A DNA stretch of 22,215 bases, taken from assembly GCA_947464215.1 (NCBI GenBank), contig CANHVX010000004.1:1-22215 (forward strand). The letters run 5' to 3'. This DNA comes from Pseudomonadaceae bacterium. Lineage in GTDB: Bacteria > Pseudomonadota > Alphaproteobacteria > UBA2136 > UBA6156. A program made the position numbers and the translations under genes. Positions 7,111-15,309 of the stretch are shown here, piece after piece (the stretch's first letter is position 1; each line of letters starts with the position of its first letter). Under the pieces are notes generated by a model. It did no database searches. It was not told where the DNA came from and was given only the letters and a program-made list of their open reading frames with translations.

Positions 7111-9012
7111 CTAAATTTCAATCTGGTTGCCAATCTCAATCACTTTGCCACGCGGGATACGGAAGTACGATGTGGCACTCTGCTGGAATTTATCCATCAC
7201 AATAAACAGGGCTTCTTGCGCACGGTTCAGCACGCGCCGGGGCGAGGCCACGTAGGTGTGGGTAGAGACCACATACGTCATTTTATCGGGGAACTGGATG
7301 CGCAGCCCATGGTCGGCCAGGTCGGCCACCAGATGGGGCACATGGGGCGTTTCCAGAAAGCCAAACATCGCATGCACGGTCGAAAGGCCATGGGCATGGT
7401 GGGTCACGCGGATACGCTCACTCATCGGGTAGCGGGGCACCCGTGCGCGGGCGATTTTTATCAAGATGGTCTGGGCATGCCACACGCCGTTGTGGTGGAG
7501 GTTATACATCAGGGCGGGCGGCATATGGTTGAGGTCGCTGGTCATGTAGATGGCCGTGCGGTCGGTGCGGGGCAGGCTTGGGTCTAAATGTTTCAAGAAG
7601 TAATCCAGGTGGGGCGTTTGGTGGGCGGTCAGGCGGTGGGTGGCATCGCGCCCCACAATCCAGCTCCACATGAGCAGGAACAGAAACGCGCCCAGCAGCA
7701 GGGGGAACCAGCCGCCTTCCAGCAGCTTCATAAAGGTGGCGGCCAGAAACCCTGCTTCTATGAAGAGGAAGAGGGCAACAACCGGCAAGATGGCAGCCAG
7801 CGGCCAATTTTTCACCCGCACAAACACCACGGGCAGCAGCAGGGTTACGGCCATCATGGCGCCGGTTACGGCCAAGCCATAGGCGTGGGCCAGGGCGCTG
7901 CTGCTGCCAAAACTCAGCACCAGTGCCACCACAGCTATGCACATCAGCCAGTTCAGGGTCGGCAGATAAATTTGTCCGGCATGCTGGGCCGAGGTGTGGC
8001 GTATATCCATGCGCGGCAGATACCCCAGCTGTATGGCTTGCTGCGTCAGGCTAAAGGCGCCCGAGATAACAGCCTGGCTGGCAATCACGGTGGCGGCGGC
8101 GGCCAAAATCACCAGGGGGAAGCGCAGGGCGTCGGGCGCCATCAGGTAAAAGGGGTTGGCCAGGGCTAGGGGTTGGTCCAGCAGCAAGGCGCCTTGCCCG
8201 TAATAGTTCAGCAACAGGCACGGCCCCACAAAGTAAAGCCATACGTATTGGATAGGCCTGCGCCCAAAATGGCCCATATCGGCATAAAGGGCTTCGGCCC
8301 CTGTTACAGCCAACACCACGGCTCCCATGGTAATCACGGTAATGCCGGGGTTGTGGAAGGCAAATGCGGCGGCGTGTAAGGGGTTAAGGGCGGCGAGAAC
8401 CGAGGGGGCCTCTACCAGCTGGGCAAAGCCCAACAGCCCCAGCACCGAAAACCACACCAGCATCACAGGGCCAAACCACGCGCCCATGGCGCCCGAGCCT
8501 TGTTTCTGGAGAGCAAAAAGGCCAACAAGCAAGCCCAATGCGCAGGGGATAATAATGGGTTGCAGGCTGGGCGCGGCCACGCTCAGGCCTTCCATGGCTC
8601 CCAGCACAGAGATGGCCGGGGTGATAAGGCTGTCAGCATAAAAAAGCGCGGTGCCGCCAAGGCCGATGGAAAGCGCCGCAGCCCGGGCGCGGGGGTGTGC
8701 CAGCTGGGTGGTGGCCAGCGCGGTCAGGGCCAGAATACCGCCTTCGCCGCGGTTGTCGGCGCGCAGCACAATGGCCACATATTTCAGGGTTACCACCAGA
8801 AGTAGGGCCCAGGTAACCATGCTTAGCACGCCCAGCACGGTGTCGGGCGTCAGGGCCAGGCCGGCGGCCTGGAAACATTCGCGCAGCGTGTAAAGCGGGC
8901 TGGTGCCGATATCGCCAAACACCACGCCCAGAGCGCCCAGCATCAGGGGGGCCATCGGGTGCGAAGGCCCATGGGGGGTGGGGCGGTTTGGGTGGCGGGT
9001 GGTGGTGGGCAT
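7111..9012 (-). CDS. kup: KUP-family potassium transporter
   Basis: Inner-membrane K+ uptake protein of the KUP/HAK/KT family, normally a proton-coupled symporter. The 633 aa match the family. The signature GALGVVFGDIGTSPLYTL is at 26-43, and GEGGILALTAL follows. About twelve hydrophobic membrane segments run to about residue 450 (for example LVILAAAATVIASQAVISGA and ILPVVALFLFIEAGFLAATF). The C-terminal cytoplasmic domain has typical RTAIYMTSD, FPDKMTYVVS and FRIPRGKVIEIG. The start at 9012 gives a short Pro/His-rich N-terminal tail; an internal Met (residue 20) just before the first helix is an alternative. No strong ribosome site is seen. It is divergent from hfq across a 174-bp gap. Confidence 0.96.
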   Translation of the reverse strand: MPTTTRHPNRPTPHGPSHPMAPLMLGALGVVFGDIGTSPLYTLRECFQAAGLALTPDTVLGVLSMVTWALLLVVTLKYVAIVLRADNRGEGGILALTALATTQLAHPRARAAALSIGLGGTALFYADSLITPAISVLGAMEGLSVAAPSLQPIIIPCALGLLVGLFALQKQGSGAMGAWFGPVMLVWFSVLGLLGFAQLVEAPSVLAALNPLHAAAFAFHNPGITVITMGAVVLAVTGAEALYADMGHFGRRPIQYVWLYFVGPCLLLNYYGQGALLLDQPLALANPFYLMAPDALRFPLVILAAAATVIASQAVISGAFSLTQQAIQLGYLPRMDIRHTSAQHAGQIYLPTLNWLMCIAVVALVLSFGSSSALAHAYGLAVTGAMMAVTLLLPVVFVRVKNWPLAAILPVVALFLFIEAGFLAATFMKLLEGGWFPLLLGAFLFLLMWSWIVGRDATHRLTAHQTPHLDYFLKHLDPSLPRTDRTAIYMTSDLNHMPPALMYNLHHNGVWHAQTILIKIARARVPRYPMSERIRVTHHAHGLSTVHAMFGFLETPHVPHLVADLADHGLRIQFPDKMTYVVSTHTYVASPRRVLNRAQEALFIVMDKFQQSATSYFRIPRGKVIEIGNQIEI

Positions 9013-9186
9013 GGGGTGTATCTTCGGGGGGCATCCTAGGGGGGCATGGCAATGGCGTCACGCCCCATGGCTAGAAATGGTGCAATTGTTTAGAGCGGGG
9101 TGGTAGGTTTTCGTGCAAACGGCTATGTTCATCAATAACAGGGCCAAAAATGGCCTGGCCTAACAAAAAAACAAAAAGGCAACAAA
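9013..9186. promoter_or_regulatory. kup-hfq divergent intergenic region
   Basis: This 174-bp gap must hold promoters for both genes. Its hfq-proximal end is A-rich (9163-9187). It contains a small hairpin GGCCA-AAAA-TGGCC (9142-9155) about 30 nt before the hfq start. AAGGC at 9176-9180 is a good Shine-Dalgarno for hfq, 6 nt from the ATG. No unambiguous -35/-10 pair was found. The hairpin in the hfq leader could be a site for autoregulation, as known for hfq in other bacteria, but this is inference. Confidence 0.4.
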
Positions 9187-9435
9187 ATGGCAAAAGCAAC
9201 AACTCCCAAAAAGCTGCAAGACGCGTTTTTGCAGCATGTATCTAAGGGGCATGCGCCGGTTACGGTGTTTTTAACCAACGGGGTTAAATTGAGCGGAAAC
9301 CTCACCTGGGTCGATGACGAATGCGTCACTCTGGCGCGCGATGGCGTCACGCAGCTTATCTATAAGCACGCGGTGGCCACGGTTATGCCAACCGATGCGG
9401 TAAGCGTCTACGACATTATGGGCCAACCGGAATAG
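9187..9435 (+). CDS. hfq: RNA chaperone Hfq
   Basis: Hfq is the hexameric Sm-like chaperone that pairs small RNAs with mRNAs. The 82 aa have the QDAFLQHV N-terminal helix, the Sm1 motif around VTVFLTNGVKLSGNLTW, and the Sm2 core LIYKHAVATVMP (canonical YKHAISTIMP). The lysine of NGVKL and the YKH triad are intact. The lateral-rim region differs from the enterobacterial form: KGHAPV replaces KEHVPV, and VDDECVTLARDG replaces FDNFSLLLRRDG. The C-terminal tail is very short (DIMGQPE), as usual in Alphaproteobacteria. It is followed after 23 nt by hflX, a classical pairing. The start has AAGGC at 6 nt. Confidence 0.96.
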   Translation: MAKATTPKKLQDAFLQHVSKGHAPVTVFLTNGVKLSGNLTWVDDECVTLARDGVTQLIYKHAVATVMPTDAVSVYDIMGQPE

Positions 9436-9458
9436 GTTCGGGGGGTTATTTGTCAGCT

Positions 9459-10742
9459 ATGCCAAGCGCAGGCGCCCACGCGCAGCAGCCTCGTGGTGGG
9501 GTTGTTGGGGTCGAGTTTCCGCGCGGATATCACGCCGGAGCCGATTACGCCTTGGCGCCGGTGGGTGCCCGCACGGCCGAGCAGAAGCTGGCCGAGGCGG
9601 TGAATTTGCTGCAAGCCCTAGACGTTGAGGTGTTTCATGCCGAGTCGGTGCAGCTGTCGCGCATAATACCGGCAACTTTGGTGGGCGGCGGGGTGGTCGA
9701 GAGGCTGGCCGAGGTCGTGAAGGCCAAGCAACTCGATGTTGTGCTGGTCGATGCCCAGTTAAGCCCGCGCCAGCAGCGCGAGCTCGAGGTGAAGCTGAAC
9801 GTCAAGGTGCTCGACCGAACCGGGGTGATTCTCGATATTTTTGCCGCGCGCGCCCGCACCCGGGCGGGTATTTTGCAGGTCGAAGCGGCACAATTGGCCT
9901 ATCAACAAAGCCGCCTGGTGCGGCTCTGGAGCCACCTCGAGCGCCAGCGGGGCGGCATGGGCAAAACCGGCGGCCCCGGCGAGCGCCAGCTCGAGCTCGA
10001 CAAACGCATGCTGCGCAGCCGGTTAGCGAAAGTGAAGGCCGAGCTGCGCGAGGTCGAGCAAACGCGCGGGCTGCAACGCATGGCGCGCAACCGGGCGGGT
10101 GTGCCTACGGTGGCGCTGGTGGGCTACACCAACGCGGGTAAAAGCACGCTGTTCAATCGGTTGGTCAGCGCGGGCACGTTGGTGGCCGATGCACTGTTTG
10201 CCACGCTCGATCCCCTTATGCGCAAGATGAAGCTGCCCACCGGCCAAGAGGTGGTGCTGATCGATACGGTGGGCTTTATTGCCGATCTCCCTCACGAGCT
10301 GGTCGAGGCCTTCAAGGCCACGCTGGAAGAGGTCACGATGGCCGATCTATTGCTGCACGTGCACGATGCCGCCAACCCCGAGCAAGAGGCGCAAGCGGCC
10401 GATGTCGAGAATGTGCTGGGCCAAATCGGGGCGGGTGGCAAGCGCACATTGCAGGTGTTTAACAAGGTCGATACGGTGGCCGATGTCTACGTGCCCAAAG
10501 AGGCCTGGGGGGTGTCGGCGGTTACCGGGCAGGGGGTCGAAGACCTCTTGGCTGCCATCACCGAACGGCTGCAAGAGGGCTGGGTAAAATTGAAGGTGAA
10601 GGTCTCGGCGGCCGATGGCCGGCGGCTGGCCTGGCTGCACGCGCATGGCACGGTCGAAACTCAAGAGCTGAAGGGCGAAACGTGGCACTTGGCGGTGCGG
10701 CTGAACCCGGCCGATGCCGCGCAGTGGGAGTCGATGAAATGA
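9459..10742 (+). CDS. hflX: GTPase HflX
   Basis: HflX is a ribosome-associated GTPase that splits or rescues stalled 70S ribosomes, notably in heat stress. The product is about 427 aa. The N-terminal HflX domain contains the family marker GGPGERQLELDKR. The GTPase domain has G1 in VALVGYTNAGKST, G3 DTVGFIADLP, G4 NKVD and G5-like SAVTGQG. The C-terminal part ends WHLAVRLNP. ATG 9459 was chosen; an in-frame TTG at 9450 sits only 4 nt behind the G-run GGGGGG and would add three residues. It is cotranscribed with hfq by position and converges on a short minus-strand ORF 5 nt after the stop. Confidence 0.95.
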   Translation: MPSAGAHAQQPRGGVVGVEFPRGYHAGADYALAPVGARTAEQKLAEAVNLLQALDVEVFHAESVQLSRIIPATLVGGGVVERLAEVVKAKQLDVVLVDAQLSPRQQRELEVKLNVKVLDRTGVILDIFAARARTRAGILQVEAAQLAYQQSRLVRLWSHLERQRGGMGKTGGPGERQLELDKRMLRSRLAKVKAELREVEQTRGLQRMARNRAGVPTVALVGYTNAGKSTLFNRLVSAGTLVADALFATLDPLMRKMKLPTGQEVVLIDTVGFIADLPHELVEAFKATLEEVTMADLLLHVHDAANPEQEAQAADVENVLGQIGAGGKRTLQVFNKVDTVADVYVPKEAWGVSAVTGQGVEDLLAAITERLQEGWVKLKVKVSAADGRRLAWLHAHGTVETQELKGETWHLAVRLNPADAAQWESMK

Positions 10743-10747
10743 GAGTG

Positions 10748-10972
10748 TTAGGCCAGAATATTAATGCGCGTGCCACGGGTGGCGTCGGTGTAGCCGTCGT
10801 TGCTAGCGGTCAGGGGGTCTTGGGCGGGTTGGCTGCGGTAGCTGCTTACGGGTGCCACGGCCGAAATGGGCGGCTGGGTTTGGGCATTGCTCACGGTGCT
10901 GGCCACGCGGTTGCCGGCCGAGAAGCTCTGCACGGTCACACCGGGGCGGTAGGCGGCAACACGTATATCCAT
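10748..10972 (-). CDS. 74-aa hypothetical protein, possible short gene
   Basis: A 74-aa Ser/Thr/Ala/Gln-rich, probably disordered product that starts MDIRVAAYRPG and ends RGTRINILA. The conserved-looking basic/hydrophobic C-terminal end after a low-complexity middle resembles small alphaproteobacterial hypothetical proteins I recall only loosely. The start at 10972 has no clear Shine-Dalgarno. A longer in-frame ORF starts at 11044 but would overlap the divergent GGDEF-EAL start at 11017. The gene lies 5 nt from the hflX stop. Otherwise the 274-bp gap between hflX and the GGDEF-EAL gene would be empty. Moderate doubt remains that it is translated. Confidence 0.45.
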   Translation of the reverse strand: MDIRVAAYRPGVTVQSFSAGNRVASTVSNAQTQPPISAVAPVSSYRSQPAQDPLTASNDGYTDATRGTRINILA

Positions 10973-11016
10973 GGCGTCATGGTAGCTCGGGGTTTTGGGT
11001 GCGGCAAGGGGGCAGC

Positions 11017-13479
11017 ATGCTAAATCTGCCTGCCATGCACGCATGGGCGTCGGCTGTCTCGGCCGAAACGCTGCTAGTGGCGTTGGCCGGGGCGGGCGGC
11101 GTGGTGTTGGCGGGGGGGCTGGGGGTCTGGTGGGGGCAGCGTCGGCGGGTGCAGAAGGAAGAAGCGGCCGTGGCCGAGCACACGCGGCACCTGGAAGAGA
11201 TTTCGCGCCGCTACCGGCTGATGGTCGATACCGCGCACGATACCATTCTCATCACCGACCGGAACGGCGTGCTGGTGTATAGCAATGCGGCGTTCACGCG
11301 GGTGTTGGGGTTTGGGAAGGAAGAACTGCGCGAGAAGCCGCTGACGCAGCTGGTGCACCCGCGCCAACGGGCGGCGTTTGCCGAGATGCTGGGCAAGGTG
11401 GGGCAGGGCGGCAGCGCGCAGGAGATGCCGCTGCGCGTGGCGTGCCAGCAAGGCGGGTGGGTTGATATGGAGGCGGTGGCCCAGGGGCTTCCCGGGGCCG
11501 ATTGGGTGGTGCGCCACGTGGCGGTGCACCTGCGCGATGTCAGCCAGCGTAAAGCGATGCTGGAAGAGCTTGCGCGGAACGAGCAACGCTTCCGCGACTT
11601 TGCCGGCAGCAGCGCCGATTGGCTGTGGGAAACCGATGCCTTGGGGCGCTTTACCTATTTATCGCCCGGGGTGGCCAATGTGTTGGGGTATGAGGGCGAA
11701 GAGCTGCACGGGCAGGCGATGCTCGACGTGCTCTTCACGCACGAGGAAGATCCCGCGCGGGAATTGGTGATAAGCCGCACCGAGCGCCGCCAGCCCTACC
11801 GCGAGCTCGAGTTCTGGACAACCGCCAAAGGCAAAGGGCGTGTCTGCCTACGTCTGTCGGGGATACCCGTGTTCGACGCGCAGCAAGAGTTTATGGGCTA
11901 CCGTGGCGCGGTCAGCAACATTACGGCCTCCAAAATGGAACGCGACCAAGTGTTCCGCCTGGCCACCACCGACCATCTCACCGGCCTGCTCAACAGCCTG
12001 CGCTTTAAGGAAGAACTCGAGCGCGCCGTGGCCTTGTCCCGGCGGCATAACACGCGTGGGGTGGTGTTGTTCATAGATCTCGACCGCTTCAAGGAAATCA
12101 ACGACACCCACGGCCACGAGGCCGGCGACCAAATCCTGCAAGGCGTGGCCGATATCCTGCGCGAGAACGTGCGCAGCACCGATGTGGTGGCGCGGCGCGG
12201 CGGCGATGAGTTCAGCATCATCATGCACAACATCAGCGTGGCCGATGCCAGCCAGAAGGTGGCGCGGATGATCGAGGCGGTGAAGGCGTTCGGGGTCGAG
12301 TATCACGGCACGCGGCTCACGGTCACCATGAGCGTCGGCATGGTGCCCTATCCCCAAGAGGTGCAAGAAGCCGGGGCCGAAGCCGAGCCCGAGGGGCAAC
12401 GTGCCATCGCCGATAAAGGTGCCGACCAGCTCATCATGGCGGCCGATTTGGCGATGTATCGCGCCAAAGATATGGGGCGCAACCGGTTGTTTGTCGATGC
12501 CGCCGATGCCACGTCCGAAACCGTCGGCAGCGTGCGCGCGCAACTCAAATGGGTCGAGCGCCTGCGCTATTGCCTCGAGCACGACGAGTTCGAACTTCAT
12601 TTTCAACCCATCGTGCCCGAAAAACCCAATCAGCGCCCCCTGTTCGAGGCCCTGCTGCGCATCTACGACGAAGACGGCAAGGTCGGCAGTCCCGCTTTGT
12701 ATATCGACGCCGCCGAGCACTTTGGCCTTATCCAGCAGCTCGATTTGGCGGTGATACGGCGCGCGTTCACCACCGTCAAACAGCTGGCCGAGTCCGGGGC
12801 CGAGGGCGGCACCGAGGTGCAGGTCTCCATCAACCTGTCATGCCGCACGCTCGGAGACCCGGCCGTGCTGCCCAAACTGCGCGAATTGCACCGCACCATC
12901 AGCGTCAATCCTGCGCAGATTATCTTCGAAATCACCGAAACCATGGCCCTGCATGATCCCGCCCAGATGCGCGATATCGATGAAATAAAAACCTTTATCG
13001 AAGAGTTGCGCGGCCACGGCTTCCGCTTCGCGCTCGACGATTTTGGCTCCGGCTTCACCAGCTTCCGCTACCTGAAATTGCTGCCGGTCGATGTGGTGAA
13101 GATCGATGGCGAATACGTCAAAAACATTACGTCCAACGCCACCGATAGGCTGTTTGTGCAAGAGATGGTGAATTTATGCAAAGGCCTGGGGCTTTACACT
13201 ATCGCCGAGTTTGTCGAAAACAAAGAGATTCTGGGCATCCTGCGCGAGCTTGGGGTTCAAGGCGGCCAGGGCTGGCTATTTGGGCGCCCGCAGCCCAATT
13301 TGGGGGCGCAGCTAGAGGCCTATTATCATAAGTATATGGGCCAGTGGGAAGATACACCGCCCTTGCTGGCCGAGGCCGAAGCCGCCGCGCCAACACCACG
13401 GCCTACGCCCGTGGTGGCCGCAGCAGCCCGTGCCGAGGCTAAAAAATCCAAGACGCGTGCTGCGCTAAGCGCTATTTAA
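11017..13479 (+). CDS. membrane-anchored PAS-PAS-GGDEF-EAL cyclic-di-GMP protein
   Basis: An 820-aa composite protein expected to make and/or degrade cyclic di-GMP at the inner membrane. One N-terminal membrane segment (about 16-40) is followed by two PAS domains (about 62-180 and 188-310; YSNAAFTRVLGF and YLSPGVANVLGY). The GGDEF domain (about 318-495) has an intact GGDEF at 395-399 and an inhibitory I-site RSTD at 386-389. The EAL domain (about 515-765) has EALLR 544-548, NLS 606-608, ITET, DDFGSG 674-679, KIDG 695-698 and QGWLFGRP. Both catalytic signatures look preserved. The tail is Ala/Pro-rich and ends in a basic stretch. A long insertion (about 446-470, Glu-rich) lies inside the GGDEF domain. 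ATG 11017 was chosen for AAGGGGG 4 nt upstream and the membrane anchor; a longer ORF from 10852 has an Arg-rich non-protein-like extension. Confidence 0.94.
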   Translation: MLNLPAMHAWASAVSAETLLVALAGAGGVVLAGGLGVWWGQRRRVQKEEAAVAEHTRHLEEISRRYRLMVDTAHDTILITDRNGVLVYSNAAFTRVLGFGKEELREKPLTQLVHPRQRAAFAEMLGKVGQGGSAQEMPLRVACQQGGWVDMEAVAQGLPGADWVVRHVAVHLRDVSQRKAMLEELARNEQRFRDFAGSSADWLWETDALGRFTYLSPGVANVLGYEGEELHGQAMLDVLFTHEEDPARELVISRTERRQPYRELEFWTTAKGKGRVCLRLSGIPVFDAQQEFMGYRGAVSNITASKMERDQVFRLATTDHLTGLLNSLRFKEELERAVALSRRHNTRGVVLFIDLDRFKEINDTHGHEAGDQILQGVADILRENVRSTDVVARRGGDEFSIIMHNISVADASQKVARMIEAVKAFGVEYHGTRLTVTMSVGMVPYPQEVQEAGAEAEPEGQRAIADKGADQLIMAADLAMYRAKDMGRNRLFVDAADATSETVGSVRAQLKWVERLRYCLEHDEFELHFQPIVPEKPNQRPLFEALLRIYDEDGKVGSPALYIDAAEHFGLIQQLDLAVIRRAFTTVKQLAESGAEGGTEVQVSINLSCRTLGDPAVLPKLRELHRTISVNPAQIIFEITETMALHDPAQMRDIDEIKTFIEELRGHGFRFALDDFGSGFTSFRYLKLLPVDVVKIDGEYVKNITSNATDRLFVQEMVNLCKGLGLYTIAEFVENKEILGILRELGVQGGQGWLFGRPQPNLGAQLEAYYHKYMGQWEDTPPLLAEAEAAAPTPRPTPVVAAAARAEAKKSKTRAALSAI

Positions 13480-13726
13480 AGTAGGCGATATAGATAATGA
13501 TTTCACACAGCAGCAAAAAGCACAGAGCCACGCGCAGCATCATCAGCGTGGTGCTGCGGCTGGGTGCGGCCGCGGTGGCCTCGGTGCGTGGCCCCGAAAG
13601 GTTGACCACACCGGCAAGCATGGCCAAAATGGCACCCACAAAGGTGGCGGCCATAACAAGTGAAAACCAATGGTGGAACATGCGCAGAAGCCTAATCGGG
13701 TTAGCGGGGGTTGGCAAGGATGTCAT
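13472..13726 (-). CDS. small two-helix membrane protein, HIG1-like
   Basis: An 84-aa protein with two hydrophobic segments (about 24-43, MAATFVGAILAMLAGVVNLS, and 62-82, LMMLRVALCFLLLCEIIIYI) joined by a polar loop. The spacing and the second segment's lead-in SRSTTLMMLRVAL resemble HIG1 / twin-transmembrane proteins (Pfam HIG_1_N; canonical RSNKLMRxRV), which associate with respiratory oxidases. The match is by eye and imperfect. Its stop overlaps the 3' end of the GGDEF-EAL gene by 8 nt on the opposite strand. Its start is only 11 nt from the divergent GH3-like gene. An internal Met at residue 16 is an alternative start. Generic two-helix membrane protein is the fallback. Confidence 0.6.
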   Translation of the reverse strand: MTSLPTPANPIRLLRMFHHWFSLVMAATFVGAILAMLAGVVNLSGPRTEATAAAPSRSTTLMMLRVALCFLLLCEIIIYIAYFK

Positions 13727-13737
13727 AGGGGGGTGCC

Positions 13738-15300
13738 ATGGGGGCCGATAACGCCACGCTGCACGCTCAACAGAAAGCCTTGCGGCGCATTATTGCGTCG
13801 CGCAAGGGGTGCAGTGTGTTTGCGCATTTGGGGCTCGATAGGTTGGGTAACGTCGCCGATGCCGACCAGTTCATCACCAGTTTTCAGCGGGCGGTGTCGG
13901 TGCAAAGCCTGCAAATTTTCCTCGATAGTCTGGGCAAGATGCTGCCGCAGAGCCATTTGCCGCCCTTGCAGGTGCTCCAGAGCGCCAATTTGGTGGTGCG
14001 CGGGGTGCCTGTGGCGGCGGTGCCGTTCCGGAATGTGCCGGTGCCCGTGGTGCAGGCCGATGCCGACGAGCATCGGGTTATCGAGCGCATGTTGTTCAGC
14101 AAAATGCGCCAAAACGGCATACCGCTCAGCGGCGGGTGGTTTTATATCACCGAGCCCGAATTTACCAAGCGCGAGATCACCATCAACCAGCAGAACATAA
14201 GCCTGTCGGTGCCGTTGCAGGGGTGGCATATGTGCGTGGCGTCCGGGCGTTCGCCGTGGGCCGAGATGCTGTCTGGCCCGCGCATCTTTCCACGTGCGGC
14301 GCACATGCCGCAGGGCGGCAGCCGCTGGCAGTGGTTCAATGCCCTGCGCGATGAATTGGCGGCCAACAGCCGCAAAATCGACGTGCTGGTGGCGCACCCC
14401 CGCACCCTGATAGACTTTTGCCTCTACGTCAGCCAGCAAAGCGGACGCTTTGTGGGTCTGGAAGAGTTGGTGCCCAACCTGAAGCTGATTGTGCTGACGC
14501 ACTACGATGTCGGGATGCCGCGCACCGAGATAAGCTATCTTATGGCCAAGCTGCCGCATGTGCGGTGGGTGCAGTGGGTGTATCAGCCCAACGGTTTGCA
14601 GATGTGGCAGGCCGATGCCAACATTCGCCAGCGGTTGGTGATGCACACATCGGGGCCAACGTTTTACGAATTTGTGCCCGTGGCGGAAATCGACGCGGCG
14701 GGGCGCTTCAACCGTAATCATAAACGCCTGCATGTAGGGCAGATCGAGCACGGCCAAGAGTATGTGGTCATCACCAGCACACTGGGGGGGCTTTTGGCGG
14801 TGAACACAGGCCAAATTGTTAAGGTGCTGAATACCGACCCGCTGCACGTGATGGCCATGGGCCCCTTGGTGCAGCTGAACGGCCTGGGCGAAGGCCTGCG
14901 CGAAGATGCGGTGCTGCAGGCGATAGGCAACATCAACGGCGCGCTGCAAGGGCATGGGGTGTTTATCCGCGAGGCGCTCTTGGGGCACGTGGTGGCCGAG
15001 CGCCAGCCGTTCTGGGTGGTCGAGGTCAGCCGCCCGCTGGCCGAGATCGCGCCCGGCGTGCCAGAAAGCATGGTCAAGCGCCTGCATGCCGAGCTGGAAT
15101 TGCGCAGCACCGCCTACCGCAATGCATTCCGGGCCTCTACCTTGCGCCCACCCAAGGTTCATATTGTGCCGATGGGAACCTTTTCCGCCACCTCAGCCCA
15201 TATCGATGAATTTACGCAGTTCGACCACTCCCCCGACGCCAGCCAGTGCAAAAAGGTGCTGGCCGGCGCCTGGGAAGTGAAGATGATCGAGGCCGTTTAG
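13738..15300 (+). CDS. GH3-fold (auxin-responsive family) protein with degenerate motifs
   Basis: A 520-aa protein matching the layout of the GH3 acyl-acid-amido synthetase family (ANL-type adenylating enzymes). Seen in order are PNLKLIVL (246-253), FYEFVPVAEID (309-319, near-exact GH3), and EYVVITSTLGGLLAVNTGQI (341-360; canonical YELVvTTyaGLYRYRvGD). Then come GEGLREDAVLQAI (384-396) and a C-terminal PPKVHIVPMGTF ... SQCKK (471-506; canonical PGTF...QyKxPR). Motifs normally needed for ATP and acyl binding are missing. No SSGTT/K phosphate loop is found in the N-terminal half, YxASEG is replaced by YQPNGLQ, and the RYRxGD segment is AVNTGQ. Activity is therefore doubtful; a binding or structural role is possible. 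An AGGGGGG stretch lies 4 nt before the ATG. It probably shares transcripts with the upstream GGDEF-EAL gene. Confidence 0.72.
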   Translation: MGADNATLHAQQKALRRIIASRKGCSVFAHLGLDRLGNVADADQFITSFQRAVSVQSLQIFLDSLGKMLPQSHLPPLQVLQSANLVVRGVPVAAVPFRNVPVPVVQADADEHRVIERMLFSKMRQNGIPLSGGWFYITEPEFTKREITINQQNISLSVPLQGWHMCVASGRSPWAEMLSGPRIFPRAAHMPQGGSRWQWFNALRDELAANSRKIDVLVAHPRTLIDFCLYVSQQSGRFVGLEELVPNLKLIVLTHYDVGMPRTEISYLMAKLPHVRWVQWVYQPNGLQMWQADANIRQRLVMHTSGPTFYEFVPVAEIDAAGRFNRNHKRLHVGQIEHGQEYVVITSTLGGLLAVNTGQIVKVLNTDPLHVMAMGPLVQLNGLGEGLREDAVLQAIGNINGALQGHGVFIREALLGHVVAERQPFWVVEVSRPLAEIAPGVPESMVKRLHAELELRSTAYRNAFRASTLRPPKVHIVPMGTFSATSAHIDEFTQFDHSPDASQCKKVLAGAWEVKMIEAV

Positions 15301-15309
15301 GGGCAGGGC

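Noticed and set aside
10852..11016. N-terminal extension of the GGDEF-EAL protein
   Set aside because: The extension is Arg/His/Trp-rich and not protein-like. ATG 11017 has a strong Shine-Dalgarno and leads straight into the membrane anchor.
13723..15162. 479-aa open frame on the minus strand
   Set aside because: It is antisense to the GH3-like gene, which has recognisable motifs and a ribosome site. The minus product is His/Arg/Gln-rich shadow sequence.
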